Under the pieces are notes generated by a model. It did not search any database. It saw only the letters and a program-made list of their open reading frames with translations, and had not been told where the DNA came from. Shown one piece after another: positions 51,732-61,427 of a stretch of DNA of 64,000 nucleotides (its first letter is position 1; the number at the start of each line of letters is the position of its first letter). The DNA is from DASRDB01 sp035652815. GTDB taxonomy: Bacteria; Chloroflexota; Ktedonobacteria; Ktedonobacterales; Ktedonobacteraceae. The translations under genes and the position numbers were made by a program. The stretch spans positions 1-64,000 of the forward strand of contig DASRDB010000019.1 of assembly GCA_035652815.1 (NCBI GenBank), written 5' to 3'.

Positions 51732-52996
51732 GCAGGCAATGTGACCTGTTGAGTTACGGCATTACCGTAAAGATCGACGAAATGCTCTCCTGACGGAAGT
51801 GCCACCGTATAAGCTGTTGTTGCGCTGGGATTGACGATGCTCAGCCCGTGAGTGTAGGTGCGCCAATAGACGTGCTGCGCCTCCTGCATAGAATCGGCTG
51901 GGCTGCCAATTTGCGCGTTATACTCGCTGTATCGCAAATCCGTTCCATATCCCTGAATGGGCGTAATTGCCACGGATGCCAGGTGTTCTTTGCACATCAA
52001 ATAGGAAGCAAGCGCCCATTGAATCTCGCTTCTCCCAACCGTCGGGAATTCATTTTCAATGAAATAGGCTCTGCCCGATTGCTGCACACTTTCGATAAAT
52101 TGTACGGTTTGTAGCCATTTGTCACCCGTCACATAACCTTGTCCATAGTCAGTGAAGCCACTTTCATCCAGCACACCGTCTATATGGCTTAGCACTTTCT
52201 GAACCTGAGGATCATCCGGGATCACGACTCCCAGACCGAGATTAGGAATGAGTGCCAGAGGATGGCGCAGGTGGTGCAGGGCCTGTTGCATGGAGGTGAT
52301 CCAGAATGCGACATCTGTACGCCACTGGAGATCGTTTACATTGCCGCTGTAGCGCTGTACCCATTGACCATTTTCATAATAGCCGCAAGCGCCGATCAAA
52401 TTTTCCATGTTGACGTTATCGGCAGCAATGGCGTCATAGCCGTGGTCGCTGGCGGGTTGAGCGTAGGTCTGCACCTCCCAGGAAATAACGGCGGGATTCG
52501 TGAAGTTAAAGGGAACGTTGCTCAGCCCATCTTCATAAGCGGGTGTTTTCCGGTCGCACTGGTAGAGAATCCAATCTGGGTGTACCCGTTTCCAGTAATC
52601 CAGGCTATGCGTTGCACTCTGCTGGCCGAAGATACCGCTATCCCGAAAGAAAGAAAAGTAGTAACTGAGGAAAAGATGGGGATTCGCGGAACGGAAGATT
52701 TGCACATTCTCTGGGGAAGCCCCCCACACAAAATCATAATAACGGGCGATCGGCGCTGGATTATCAATATTGTAATCAAAACTCTGGAAAAGATGGATGC
52801 CATTCCAGGTATCAATAAACGGCTCGTTATTTTGTAAGGTAGGAATGGGTGGTGGAGTAGCGGTAACGCCTCCTTTCGTATTTTGTGGTGGAGTGCAACT
52901 GCTCAGCAGAAAGAGGAAGCACAGCCAGAGCAGGCCATTCACCAAAAAAAGCTGCTCCAGACGTTTTGAGGATACTACCATACGACTTTTCGCCAT
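51695..52996 (-). CDS. Secreted glycosidase-like lipoprotein (GHL15-type)
   Basis: 433 residues from ATG 52996 (TTG 53008 is possible). The signal peptide has a lipobox-like LCFLFLLSSC. After a Thr/Pro linker comes a TIM-barrel-like body: IHLFQSFDYNIDNPAPIARY, PHLFLSYYFSFFRDSGIF, HPDWILYQCDRKTP, YDAIAADNVNMENLIG, ALIPNLGLG and DGVLDESGFTDYGQGYVTG. Asp/Glu at strand ends are consistent with a glycosidase. It resembles the putative glycosyl-hydrolase family 15 (GHL15). Beside capsule genes, it may trim or remodel the exported polymer. The family call is tentative. Confidence 0.55.
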   Translation of the reverse strand: MAKSRMVVSSKRLEQLFLVNGLLWLCFLFLLSSCTPPQNTKGGVTATPPPIPTLQNNEPFIDTWNGIHLFQSFDYNIDNPAPIARYYDFVWGASPENVQIFRSANPHLFLSYYFSFFRDSGIFGQQSATHSLDYWKRVHPDWILYQCDRKTPAYEDGLSNVPFNFTNPAVISWEVQTYAQPASDHGYDAIAADNVNMENLIGACGYYENGQWVQRYSGNVNDLQWRTDVAFWITSMQQALHHLRHPLALIPNLGLGVVIPDDPQVQKVLSHIDGVLDESGFTDYGQGYVTGDKWLQTVQFIESVQQSGRAYFIENEFPTVGRSEIQWALASYLMCKEHLASVAITPIQGYGTDLRYSEYNAQIGSPADSMQEAQHVYWRTYTHGLSIVNPSATTAYTVALPSGEHFVDLYGNAVTQQVTLPAHSGMVLLTTSA

Positions 52997-53183
52997 CTCT
53001 TTTTTCAAACTCCGGGAAGTTCTTGCTTGCGCCTGTATAGTATAACTTTATACAGAAAGGGAATGCAATAGCTGGGAATTATGTGGTTCCACCAACTATC
53101 GGGTGCCACAGCCAGGATACCTTCCCTGGCTACAAAAATTGCCACTCCGATCCAGGAATATGCTGCTCCTGGAATGCATGATG

Positions 53184-54191
53184 CTATATTATCGCGCTAC
53201 TCAGGACTTTCTGTTGCTCCTGTAAAGCCTCCTGAATCTGTGACAGGACACGCACAACTTCTAAGCCGATGCCTCCGTGAGCGCGTGGTTGTTCTCCGGT
53301 GCGTATCGCGCGCGCAAAGTCTTCGCACTCCAGTCGTAGCGGCTCGACCCAGTCGATGTATGGAATAGTAATTTCTCCATTGCGATACGAGACGACCGGG
53401 TCTGCATGCACGTCCGCGCCCTTGTTGTAGATTTTGATCATTTCGGCGGGGTTCGTATCATCATAGACAGCCATACGCCGGTTGCCAATGACTGTCAGGC
53501 GGCGGATCTTGCAGGGATGAAGCCAGCTTACATGGATATGGGCCGCCATGCCGTTCGCAAAGTTCAGGTCGATGTGGGCAACATCGTGAATGCCGGATTG
53601 AATATGCGCATGCGCTTGCACAGAAACTTGCTGTGGCTTTTTGCCAAGCAGATAGAGCAGGATCGAGATATCGTGCGCGGCGAGATCCCAAATCACGTTG
53701 ATATCGTTGCGGAACAGGCCAAGATTGACGCGCTCGCACTCGATATGGTGAATTTTGCCCAGGTCCCCACTCTGTATCAGCTTTCTCAGTTCATTCACCG
53801 CTGGACTGTACTCAAAAGTATGTCCAACCATGAGAATTCGTTGTTGCTCTGCCGCCAGGGCAACCAGTTCTTCCGCCTCCGCGATGCTGGCTGCGAGCGG
53901 CTTCTCCACGAGAACATGTTTGCCATGCAGCAAGGCTTCCTTCGCCAGCCGATAATGCGTGCGTACAGGAGTAGCGATCACCACTCCATCGACATCCGAT
54001 TGAAAGACCTCTTCCACCTGCGTGGTTTTTCGTAAGTAGGATTGGTTCTGATTTATCGGGACTGAAGCCAGACGAAGTACATCCAGGTCCGCGATCATTG
54101 AGACAGAGGCATGGGGCAATCCTTCGAGGTTACGTCCAATTTTGGGACCCCAGTATCCCCAACCAATAATGCCAAAGCGCAGTTCTTTCAT
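53184..54191 (-). CDS. Gfo/Idh/MocA-family sugar dehydrogenase
   Basis: 335 residues. The N-terminal Rossmann fold has RFGIIGWGYWGPKIGRNLEG, and VVIATPVRTHYRLAKEALLH leads into the conserved KPLAASIAEAEEL (EKP motif). GLFRNDINVIWDLAAHDISILLYL includes the Asp/His of the catalytic site. Members in such clusters oxidise UDP-sugar C3 or related positions. It is followed on the minus strand, upstream, by the DegT aminotransferase, 49 bases away. The pair is typical of 3-amino or diamino sugar synthesis (oxidation, then transamination). Confidence 0.88.
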   Translation of the reverse strand: MKELRFGIIGWGYWGPKIGRNLEGLPHASVSMIADLDVLRLASVPINQNQSYLRKTTQVEEVFQSDVDGVVIATPVRTHYRLAKEALLHGKHVLVEKPLAASIAEAEELVALAAEQQRILMVGHTFEYSPAVNELRKLIQSGDLGKIHHIECERVNLGLFRNDINVIWDLAAHDISILLYLLGKKPQQVSVQAHAHIQSGIHDVAHIDLNFANGMAAHIHVSWLHPCKIRRLTVIGNRRMAVYDDTNPAEMIKIYNKGADVHADPVVSYRNGEITIPYIDWVEPLRLECEDFARAIRTGEQPRAHGGIGLEVVRVLSQIQEALQEQQKVLSSAII

Positions 54192-54240
54192 GCTCGATAG
54201 ATTCTCCCAAACATAGGTGCTTCATCATTCAAAGGTAACT

Positions 54241-55350
54241 TCATACGTGCATCACAATACTTTTTTTAAGGGTAGTAACAATGGCGTGAAGTTGTTCTGC
54301 CGTGAGTTCTGCATACATGGGCAAAGAAAGAATGCGGTCGGCCAGCGCTTCCGTAACCGGTAGCATCCCGCGCTCATAGCCATATTGAACACAGGCAGGC
54401 TGCAAGTGTACAGGCACCGGATAATGAATGCCGGTTGCTATACCATCATTGGCCAGTTGCTCTCGCACGCGGTCGCGTTCCTCAACCTGGACGACATAAT
54501 AACAATAGGTATGTGTTGCCCAGGATTGGACGTGTGGCGTCACATTTACGATGCCCTGTAAGTGTTCCTCATAAAACCGGGCGTGTTCCTGGCGGGCCGC
54601 ATTCCATTTTTCCAGGTAAGGAAGCTTCACGCGCAATACAGCAGCTTGCAGTTCATCAAGTCGGGCATTGGTGCCTAATACCTCGTGCTGATAGCGAACC
54701 CGGGAACCATGATCGCGAAAAAGGCGCATTCGCTCGGCGAGTTTACTGTTGTTGGTGACACAGATACCCGCTTCGCCATAGGCTCCCAGATTTTTACTAT
54801 AGTAGAGGCTAAAGCAGCCGATATCGCCCAGGCCGCCAACTTTTCGCCCAGAATAGGTTGCGCCATGAGCCTGTGAAGCGTCCTCGATCACAAACAGGTC
54901 ATGCTTGCGGGCGAAATCCAGCACCGGTTGCATATCTACCGGGTGCCCGTAGAGATGCACAGGGAGAACAGCCCGCGTGCGAGAAGTCAAGACCGCATCA
55001 AGTTGTTGGCAATCCATCGTATAGGTGAGAGGATCAACATCAACAAATACCGGCCTGGCTCCTACAAGCGCAATCGCCTCCACTGTTGCGATAAATGTGT
55101 TGGCAACGGTGATTACCTCGTCGCCATTTCCGATTCCGCTTGCTCGTAAGGCCAGCACAAGAGCCTCGGTTCCTGATGATACTCCTACTCCATGACTGCA
55201 CTCGCAATACGAGGCAAATTCGCGCTCAAAGGCCAGAACCTGCGGTCCCAAAAACAATTGCATATTGTCCAGTACCTGTTCAATGGCGGCCAGAATATCA
55301 TATTTGATTGTCTGATATTGAGCTTGTAAATCGACAAGCGGTATTTGCAT
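54241..55350 (-). CDS. DegT/DnrJ/EryC1-family sugar aminotransferase
   Basis: 369 residues from ATG 55350 with a GGGGGA site; the longer frame to 55383 has a weaker start. The segments MQIPLVDLQAQY, CSHGVGVSSGTEALVLALRA, DEVITVANTFIATVEAIALVG, VLPVHLYGHPVDMQPVL and IEDASQAHGATYSGRKVGGL are standard for the family. Lys186 in YYSKNLGAYGEAG is the expected PLP lysine. It transfers an amino group from glutamate to a keto-sugar nucleotide. With the adjacent dehydrogenase it would supply an amino sugar for the polymer, whose N-acetyl groups the deacetylases could later remove. Confidence 0.9.
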   Translation of the reverse strand: MQIPLVDLQAQYQTIKYDILAAIEQVLDNMQLFLGPQVLAFEREFASYCECSHGVGVSSGTEALVLALRASGIGNGDEVITVANTFIATVEAIALVGARPVFVDVDPLTYTMDCQQLDAVLTSRTRAVLPVHLYGHPVDMQPVLDFARKHDLFVIEDASQAHGATYSGRKVGGLGDIGCFSLYYSKNLGAYGEAGICVTNNSKLAERMRLFRDHGSRVRYQHEVLGTNARLDELQAAVLRVKLPYLEKWNAARQEHARFYEEHLQGIVNVTPHVQSWATHTYCYYVVQVEERDRVREQLANDGIATGIHYPVPVHLQPACVQYGYERGMLPVTEALADRILSLPMYAELTAEQLHAIVTTLKKSIVMHV

Positions 55351-55690
55351 ACAGTCTCCCCCACTCATAAAATCCTTGAACACACTTCTTGAGGATTACC
55401 TGGAAAGCAAGTAGAAAGTACTCCCTGGCCTTAAATCGTAACATGCTGATGTTTGATGTGGATGAAAAGACCGGTGTAAAACAGGTAACAATCTGGAGCT
55501 ATGTGAAGAAAGTCTTTCCCCCAGCAACAGCGATAAGAACGAGAGCTTGTTTTCATCACCGGTTGCGCGCTTTTGAGGGAGTCTTTCTCTGTATTTTGCT
55601 GTAAATCTTCACCATTTCTCTACCGACCCCTGGTACGCTAGCAAAGTGGGACATCTATGAAAGCAACCATCTCTGTTCATGGAGGGATAT
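55351..55690. other. Intergenic, no gene recognised
   Basis: 340 bases between the divergent aminotransferase and sugar-transferase genes. A GGAGGG ribosome site ends it. I saw no consensus promoter pair with confidence. Confidence 0.4.
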
Positions 55691-56350
55691 ATGGCGGTTG
55701 AAACTGCTCCTTTACCAGCTATAACTGTACATTCTGGCTATATGCGAGCAAAACGTATTATTGATGTGGTGTTTACTCTGTTGATTTTTATTCCACTCTG
55801 TCTTGTGATTGCGGTGGTTGCAGTCTGTATTCGCCTGGATTCTGAAGGGCCTGTTTTTTTTCGGCAGAAGCGGGTGGGGCTGAATGGAAAAGAATTTACC
55901 ATGATTAAATTGCGTTCGATGTATGTACAAAGTGATGATACTATTCATCGTGAGGCCATTCAGCGATACATGAACGGTGAAACGCTTGATGGCGGCAGCT
56001 ACAAATTGAAGCATGATCCTCGTGTAACCCGAGTCGGTAGATTCATTCGGAAGACAAGCATTGATGAATTACCGCAATTTTTCAATGTGCTGCGTGGTGA
56101 AATGACGCTGGTTGGTCCGCGTCCGCCCTTACCCTATGAAGTTGAAGAGTATGGCTCTCGTGAATGGCTGCGCCTGGCGAGCAAGCCAGGTTTAACGGGC
56201 ACCTGGCAGGTATATGGTCGCAGCCAGGTTCAATTTCAGGAAATGGTTGACATGGATATCGATTATCTTCAACGACAATCGATCTGGTTGGACCTCAAGC
56301 TCATCTTTTTAACGCCCATTGTTATGCTGTCAGGACGTGGAGGATGTTAG
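55691..56350 (+). CDS. Undecaprenyl-phosphate sugar phosphotransferase (initiating)
   Basis: 219 residues from ATG 55691, two bases after a GGAGGG site; an earlier in-frame ATG at 55679 lacks a site. One N-terminal membrane helix (VVFTLLIFIPLCLVIAVVAV) precedes the catalytic bacterial sugar-transferase domain: SEGPVFFRQKRVGLNGKEF, MIKLRSMYVQSDD, the basic VTRVGRFIRKTSIDELPQFF and VLRGEMTLVGPRPP, and KPGLTGTWQVYGRSQVQFQE. It attaches the first sugar-phosphate to the lipid carrier. Single-helix short forms (WecP/PglC-like) fit its length. Its stop overlaps the next gene. Confidence 0.88.
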   Translation: MAVETAPLPAITVHSGYMRAKRIIDVVFTLLIFIPLCLVIAVVAVCIRLDSEGPVFFRQKRVGLNGKEFTMIKLRSMYVQSDDTIHREAIQRYMNGETLDGGSYKLKHDPRVTRVGRFIRKTSIDELPQFFNVLRGEMTLVGPRPPLPYEVEEYGSREWLRLASKPGLTGTWQVYGRSQVQFQEMVDMDIDYLQRQSIWLDLKLIFLTPIVMLSGRGGC

Positions 56351-56919
56351 AAAAAAGGAAACGACCGAAAGTGAAAACACGTATCATCTGCTCTGCTGTC
56401 GCGTTACTTGGAGTTGCGATTCTCGCGGCGGCACTTTATCGTGTGTATGTAGATGGATCGAACAGGCAAACCGATGCCCTCTTTGCAGCCGGTACGCTGT
56501 GTCTTTTTGCTGCATTACCCGGCGCAATAGTCTCGGCATCGAAAAGGCAGATTCTCCTCTTCTATGGTTTGATTATTGCCGGCGTTGTGATTTTGGGCAT
56601 CGGTATCATCCTGCTCATTAACCTCGAGCTGCAAGATGTGGATTACGGACATGCCATACCACTTCTTGAATTGTTGGTGGTGGGCCTCATTGGAATGCTT
56701 GTCGCGGCCACGATTATCCGATACGGCAGATATTTCACTTCGTATTTCGTTATCGCGGCTATTGGCATGCTAGCGGTGTGTATTGGCCTGTATCTCCTGG
56801 TCAGCATGAACTATCATGAAAGAGCGTACATCGCTCTCGGAACAGGAGGTATTTGTCTACTGACAGCCCTGATCGGGTCTTTTGTTTTTCCGAAAAGAAC
56901 TCATCAGTTCAAATCATAA
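56344..56919 (+). CDS. Small hypothetical multi-spanning membrane protein
   Basis: 191 residues, overlapping the sugar-transferase stop by seven bases and cotranscribed with it. About six membrane segments are visible, beginning TRIICSAVALLGVAILAAAL and later LLVVGLIGMLVAATIIRYG. There are no charged motifs and no recognised family. A transport, regulatory or accessory role in polymer assembly is possible from its position only. Confidence 0.6.
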   Translation: MLEKRKRPKVKTRIICSAVALLGVAILAAALYRVYVDGSNRQTDALFAAGTLCLFAALPGAIVSASKRQILLFYGLIIAGVVILGIGIILLINLELQDVDYGHAIPLLELLVVGLIGMLVAATIIRYGRYFTSYFVIAAIGMLAVCIGLYLLVSMNYHERAYIALGTGGICLLTALIGSFVFPKRTHQFKS

Positions 56920-57025
56920 GTAAGCTGCTTACAAACCGGTTCGCGCTGCTAATGGATGAGAAAGGGAAAGGGGGAATATTCCCTCTCACAAAACATAGTT
57001 TTCTACACGAGAATGCCCCGCTGCA

Positions 57026-57769
57026 TCAAAGCGCTCTCAGGCTTACGTCGTTATCGGAACGCCAGAGTTTGATGGGAGTGCGCTTGAGGGTATAACCCAC
57101 GCCGGGCACTGTCAAAATGTAGCAAGGTCTCGTAGGATCGAGTTCGATTTTCTGCCGCAAATGGCGAATATGCGCTTTAATCAAACTGGTATCACCTTCG
57201 TAACCCAATCCCCAGATATGGGAAACGATCTGTTCGTAGGTACATACGTTGTTGACATTGGCGGCCAGAAAATGAAGCAATTTGGCTTCTGTTCGTGTTA
57301 AACGCACAACTCTGTCGAAAACCACCGCTTCGTTATGAAGCGCGTCCACTTTGATTGGGCCGACTGAGATGATAGACGAAGGCCGTTGGTGGAGGGTAGA
57401 ACGCAATCTGCGACTCAACGCATAAAGATGGGCGAGCAGTTGCGCGGGAAGGAACGGTTTGCGCAAAAATGCGTCGGCTCCCGCCTGCAAGCACTTTATT
57501 TCATCATGCACGCTCGTACTATACGTCAGAACTAATACCAATGCATCGTGTTTTTGTTGCATCTCCCGGCAAAGGCCCAGACCATTTGCCTGATCTAGCA
57601 GAGGATCGATGATAATGAGGTCAGGTTCGTGTTTTTCCCACTCCACCCTGGCTTGTTCTTCCGTATATGCCCGGTGAACTTCATGCCCCAGTGTCTTTAA
57701 CCAGCTCATAAGCATCTCAACCTGGTCGCGATCAGAGTCAACAATCAAAATGTTAATCGACTCTTGCAT
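57026..57769 (-). CDS. OmpR/PhoB-family response regulator (orphan)
   Basis: 247 residues. The receiver domain has Asp55 (DLIIIDPLLD), a Thr/Ser switch region (LVLTYSTSVHD) and Lys104 (FLRKPF). The C-terminal winged helix carries VFDRVVRLTRTEAKLLHFLA, YEQIVSHIWGLGYEGDTSLI and HIRHLRQKIELDP. The acidic pair normally at the first beta strand is present (VDSDRD). No histidine kinase gene lies nearby, so its signal is unknown. It may act on the neighbouring polysaccharide or esterase genes. Confidence 0.9.
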   Translation of the reverse strand: MQESINILIVDSDRDQVEMLMSWLKTLGHEVHRAYTEEQARVEWEKHEPDLIIIDPLLDQANGLGLCREMQQKHDALVLVLTYSTSVHDEIKCLQAGADAFLRKPFLPAQLLAHLYALSRRLRSTLHQRPSSIISVGPIKVDALHNEAVVFDRVVRLTRTEAKLLHFLAANVNNVCTYEQIVSHIWGLGYEGDTSLIKAHIRHLRQKIELDPTRPCYILTVPGVGYTLKRTPIKLWRSDNDVSLRAL

Positions 57770-58124
57770 TTTTACATCCTTATCATTTCATGCCATTGTT
57801 TTACGACGCATACATGCATATGTATCGATTTTAACATTTGTTTGATGAACTAACAAGCGTTTCAAGGTTATAAAGGGGTTGAGAATATGTTATGTTTCGC
57901 TTTGTCTGGTTTCTATTTGCGTATTGAGCGAAATATTTTATTTTTAATCCCATCAATGTCTGGTGAATAATAAGTAATTATATGGCTCAATATAGCAGTC
58001 AGGATCGCTTAACGAAATTTGACAAACTGGTAGAGTCCGAGGATGAGAACTACGCCTATGAACTTTTAGCTTTCAGCACACTGGTCTTTCCCGCCTTCCA
58101 TTCGTTATACTAAAAGAAGACCTT
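57770..58124. other. Divergent intergenic region
   Basis: 355 AT-rich bases between the response regulator and the esterase. TATACT at 58106-58111 could be a -10 box for the esterase, which would place transcription near 58118. That favours ATG 58155 over GTG 58125 as the start. No clear -35 box. Confidence 0.4.
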
Positions 58125-59168
58125 GTGCAGCCTGGAGGAGGCCCCTATTATTCTATGTGGCAAAAGTATATCCATTCCGGTCCCGCTGGAAGTCTCCCGT
58201 ATTTTGTGTATACCCCCGCACATTATGCAGCCGGAAAGCCAGTTCCCCTTGTTGTCATGCTTCATGGATGCGATCAAACGGCGGAAGAGTTCGCCGCCAT
58301 CACGCGCATGAATGAACTGGCCGAGCAGCACCAGTTCATTGTTGCCTACCCTCAGCAGACGAGCGGCAATAATCGGTCACGGTGTTGGAACTGGTTTACT
58401 TCACTTAATCAAATGCGTGAGCATGGCGAGCCTGCGATGATTGCCGGTATTGTTCGAGAGATCGTGTTGGGGAAGAACGGGTGGAGCATTGATCCCAGGC
58501 GAATCTATGTTGGGGGGTTATCGGCTGGAGGCGCAATGGCAGTCATTCTCGGAGCGACGTATCCCGAATTGTTCGCCGCAATTGGTGTGCATTCCGGGTT
58601 AGAGTACCGGGCTGCTACCAGTATGATGGAGGGATTGAGGGTCATGCGCGGGGGCAGTCCAGACCCACTGAAGCGAGGGGAAGCGGCCTATGCTGCCATG
58701 GGGCCGCTTGCGCGGGTTATTCCTCTCATCGTTTTTCATGGCACACATGACCGCGTGGTGAATGTTGCGAACGGCGAGGCGCTGGTACAGCAATGGATGC
58801 ATACGAACCGGCTGGCGTCGCAGGGAACGTATGTGGCTCAAATCGATGCGCCGACTCATGTAGAAACCGGACGAGTTCCAGGTGGGCGGGCGTATAGAGT
58901 GTACACCTGGGCTGATACTAAAGGGCGAGAGGTGCAGAAATACTGGCGAATAGATGGTCTGAGGCATGGCTGGTCTGGCGGTAGTCCTGGCAGCAGATAT
59001 GCCGACCCCCAGGGACCCGATGCCAGCCTCGCTCTGTACCAGTTTTTTATGAGGCACCAACTGAGCATCCAGGGAGAGGATCAGCATGAACTTCGCTTGC
59101 GCGCATACTCAATGCGGGAGCGATTCCTGCGACTATTTCAACGGCCCTCGCCTGAACCACCATCTTAG
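58125..59168 (+). CDS. PHB-depolymerase-family esterase (LpqC/PhaZ-like)
   Basis: 347 residues from GTG 58125, or 337 from ATG 58155. An alpha/beta hydrolase: PLVVMLHGCDQTAEEFAAIT gives the oxyanion-hole region, GGLSAGGAM the nucleophile elbow (Ser133), IVFHGTHDRVVN the acid, and GLRHGWSGG the catalytic His. Homologues hydrolyse polyhydroxybutyrate or short-chain esters and feruloyl-like bonds. I see no signal peptide, so it may be cytoplasmic. It is convergent with the deacetylase-GNAT fusion by four bases. Upstream lies the orphan regulator. Confidence 0.8.
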   Translation: MQPGGGPYYSMWQKYIHSGPAGSLPYFVYTPAHYAAGKPVPLVVMLHGCDQTAEEFAAITRMNELAEQHQFIVAYPQQTSGNNRSRCWNWFTSLNQMREHGEPAMIAGIVREIVLGKNGWSIDPRRIYVGGLSAGGAMAVILGATYPELFAAIGVHSGLEYRAATSMMEGLRVMRGGSPDPLKRGEAAYAAMGPLARVIPLIVFHGTHDRVVNVANGEALVQQWMHTNRLASQGTYVAQIDAPTHVETGRVPGGRAYRVYTWADTKGREVQKYWRIDGLRHGWSGGSPGSRYADPQGPDASLALYQFFMRHQLSIQGEDQHELRLRAYSMRERFLRLFQRPSPEPPS

Positions 59169-61165
59169 AATATGCGAGGAGCCATCAGACGCTTAAAAAA
59201 ACGATCAGTCGTGAAACGATCAACGTTTTTTCCGACGCGCACGAGCAGAATATTGCCAGGCTCCATACTGATGTTCGGCTCTGTCGTAGCGCGTTCCACA
59301 AAGCCCTGCGTTCCAAACAGGTGACGGATCAGTTCGCGGTAATGCATAGGCGACATCTGCAAACCCTCCAGATCCCAGTGCCATGAGAGGCCTGCCGCGA
59401 AGAGAATGAGGTCTTCAAGTGCATCCAACTCGAGGGCAAACTCCAGTGTAGCGCGAGCGATGCCCATACCACGCCAATTGGAGCTTACCTCAATCGACAC
59501 CTCGTAGACGTTTTCAAAGCCCCCCCACCATTCATCGTCAGGAGCCAGTGTCACCTGACCAACAATGGCTCCGCCCGGAGTATGGGCCAGGCTGAGCGCG
59601 CAATCTGGGCTTTTCGCGATGCTCAAGAGCAGTTGATGTTCCCGTTCTGGAAGGCGAGCGAAGGCGTGCAGGCCGCTATCGGCATGCAGGCGTTCCACGA
59701 GAGATGGCGGGCAAAAATTGCGCAGCAGCAGCCGACCTCCAGAAGTCTCAAAGATTTTGCTGCGCGAAGGAGTTTCACCGCTGCGCAGGTGCAGCAGGTC
59801 AAAAATCCCTGCCATCGGTGAGAGGCGCTGGGCGAGGGGGAAGGCTGTTCGGACTGCAGAAGGGAGCAGGAGCTGGCGCAGCAGGACGGTGGTACGGTAG
59901 TTTGTGTGTGTGATCGACAGGCGGCGCGGCTGCGCCGGAAAATCCTGCGGCTTATCCTCTAAGGTCGTCGGAAAATCTGCCACGCCCGGCGCTTTTCCCA
60001 GGAGCTGCTGCGCCGTTTCCTCCTGCTGCTCAGCTGCAAGCCAGGCAGGCCGCCAGCGCTCGATCCATGCTTCCGGCAATTGTGCTGGCAGGGGTTGCTC
60101 CGTCATCTCTGCCCAAAGCATCGCCCAGGCGCGGGGGACAACGCGGTAGAGATCATAGCCGCCGCCTCCCACTGCTACCCAACGGCCATGACAGTAGGTG
60201 TGCGCAAGCTGGTGGGCAAGCTTCATCTGTGCCTGTATCCCTTGCATGGTGAGCGACAGGTGGGTTAACGGGTCCCAGGCATGGGTATCGCAGCCATGAT
60301 TGCTGATGATAATATCGGGCGCGAACGACATAACCAGAGGAGGAAGCAGGGCATGCATGACCTCGATGTAGGAATCATCTTCCGTGAATGGCTCCAGAGG
60401 GAGATTGACCGAGTAGCCGCGTCCCAGGCCGGAGCCTAACTCTAGTACATCACCGGTGCCTGGGAAGAGATACTGTCCCGTCTCATGCAGCGAAATGGTC
60501 ATGACACGCGGTTCATCGTAGAACGCTTGTTGCACGCCATCACCGTGATGGGCATCAAAGTCGATGTAGAGAACTTTCGCCTCAGTAGCTCGCAACACAT
60601 GAGCGATCGCGACCGCCGCATCGTTATAGACGCAGAAGCCGGAGGCTTTTCCTGCCAGGGCGTGATGCAGCCCGCCAGCAGGATGAAAGACATGGAGCGG
60701 TCGCTCCTGTTCTGAGGCGAAAGCGCCACCCTCTGGTAGCCCCATCACCGCGCTCATAGCTACCAGGGTTCCTCCGGCGATCAGGGCTGAGACTTTGTGC
60801 ATATTGGGCAGAGCCGGAGTATCCCCCTCGCCGAACCCATAGTTCAGGATCAGTTCCTGGTCACTTCGATCTCCGGCGCGTGCAGTATGCTGTTTTTCTC
60901 CGGCTTGCAGTGTACTGAGATGCTGCACAGCAGCAATGTAGTCCGCCGTATGTACCAGTTGCAGTTCCTCTACCGTCGCCATTCGCAAAGGCAACTGCTG
61001 CCGGTCGTCCCGTTTCCATAGGCCGCTGGTCTCAAGCAGGTCTATCAAAGCAACCAGGCGGCGAGGCTGCATCGGGTGCTGCGCGCCAAAATCGTAGGCA
61101 AGCTCGTCCTCATGAAATATGAGGCGGGTTCGCGAGTGGGAAAGTTTGGCCTGTTCATCTAGCAT
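59165..61165 (-). CDS. AcuC-like deacetylase fused to GNAT acetyltransferase
   Basis: 666 residues. Residues about 15-385 form a class I/II histone-deacetylase fold: FHPAGGLHHA (catalytic His pair), VLYIDFDAHHGDGVQ and CDTHAWDPLTHLS with the metal ligands, and VAVGGGGYDLYRV. Residues about 500-650 look like a GNAT acyltransferase (YEVSIEVSSNWRGMGIARAT near the acetyl-CoA site). In Bacillus, AcuC and AcuA, separate proteins, remove and add acetyl groups on acetyl-CoA synthetase. Here both activities would sit in one chain, one thiolase gene away from an acetyl-CoA synthetase. The connecting region is about 115 residues. Confidence 0.85.
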   Translation of the reverse strand: MLDEQAKLSHSRTRLIFHEDELAYDFGAQHPMQPRRLVALIDLLETSGLWKRDDRQQLPLRMATVEELQLVHTADYIAAVQHLSTLQAGEKQHTARAGDRSDQELILNYGFGEGDTPALPNMHKVSALIAGGTLVAMSAVMGLPEGGAFASEQERPLHVFHPAGGLHHALAGKASGFCVYNDAAVAIAHVLRATEAKVLYIDFDAHHGDGVQQAFYDEPRVMTISLHETGQYLFPGTGDVLELGSGLGRGYSVNLPLEPFTEDDSYIEVMHALLPPLVMSFAPDIIISNHGCDTHAWDPLTHLSLTMQGIQAQMKLAHQLAHTYCHGRWVAVGGGGYDLYRVVPRAWAMLWAEMTEQPLPAQLPEAWIERWRPAWLAAEQQEETAQQLLGKAPGVADFPTTLEDKPQDFPAQPRRLSITHTNYRTTVLLRQLLLPSAVRTAFPLAQRLSPMAGIFDLLHLRSGETPSRSKIFETSGGRLLLRNFCPPSLVERLHADSGLHAFARLPEREHQLLLSIAKSPDCALSLAHTPGGAIVGQVTLAPDDEWWGGFENVYEVSIEVSSNWRGMGIARATLEFALELDALEDLILFAAGLSWHWDLEGLQMSPMHYRELIRHLFGTQGFVERATTEPNISMEPGNILLVRVGKNVDRFTTDRFFKRLMAPRIF

Positions 61166-61313
61166 GGAAGTCCTCTTTTGATTGCAAATGTGCTGCCTGT
61201 TCCCTTGCTATAAAAAATTAAGGCGCGGGGTCACTGCCTGGTTGTCAAAGACCGCCGCGCCAGTCGTTTATTGACGCTTGTTATAGCAGGCCATGAACAA
61301 GACCCGCCCGCCT

Positions 61314-61397
61314 GTCATCCTGAGCGCAGCGAAGGATCTGAGACCACCACCGGCTCGACATGGCAAGTGAGAGATCCTGAGCGCAGCGAAGGATGAC
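61314..61397. repeat. 84-bp dispersed repeat with flipped core, second copy
   Basis: Arms 61314-61339 and 61372-61397. Length, arm order and internal words (GGCTCGACATG, AGATCCTGAGCGCAGCG) are as in the copy at 26714-26797; the copy at 17029-17118 is a fully inverted variant. It lies between the deacetylase fusion and the thiolase. Confidence 0.75.
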
Positions 61398-61427
61398 ATC
61401 TGGAAGCTGGTTTGTAATGGCAGGAAA

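Noticed and set aside
53110..53131. Small hairpin AGCCAGG/CCTGGCT as a terminator of the Gfo/Idh gene
   Set aside because: Only a seven-base stem with no T-run on either strand; too weak to call.
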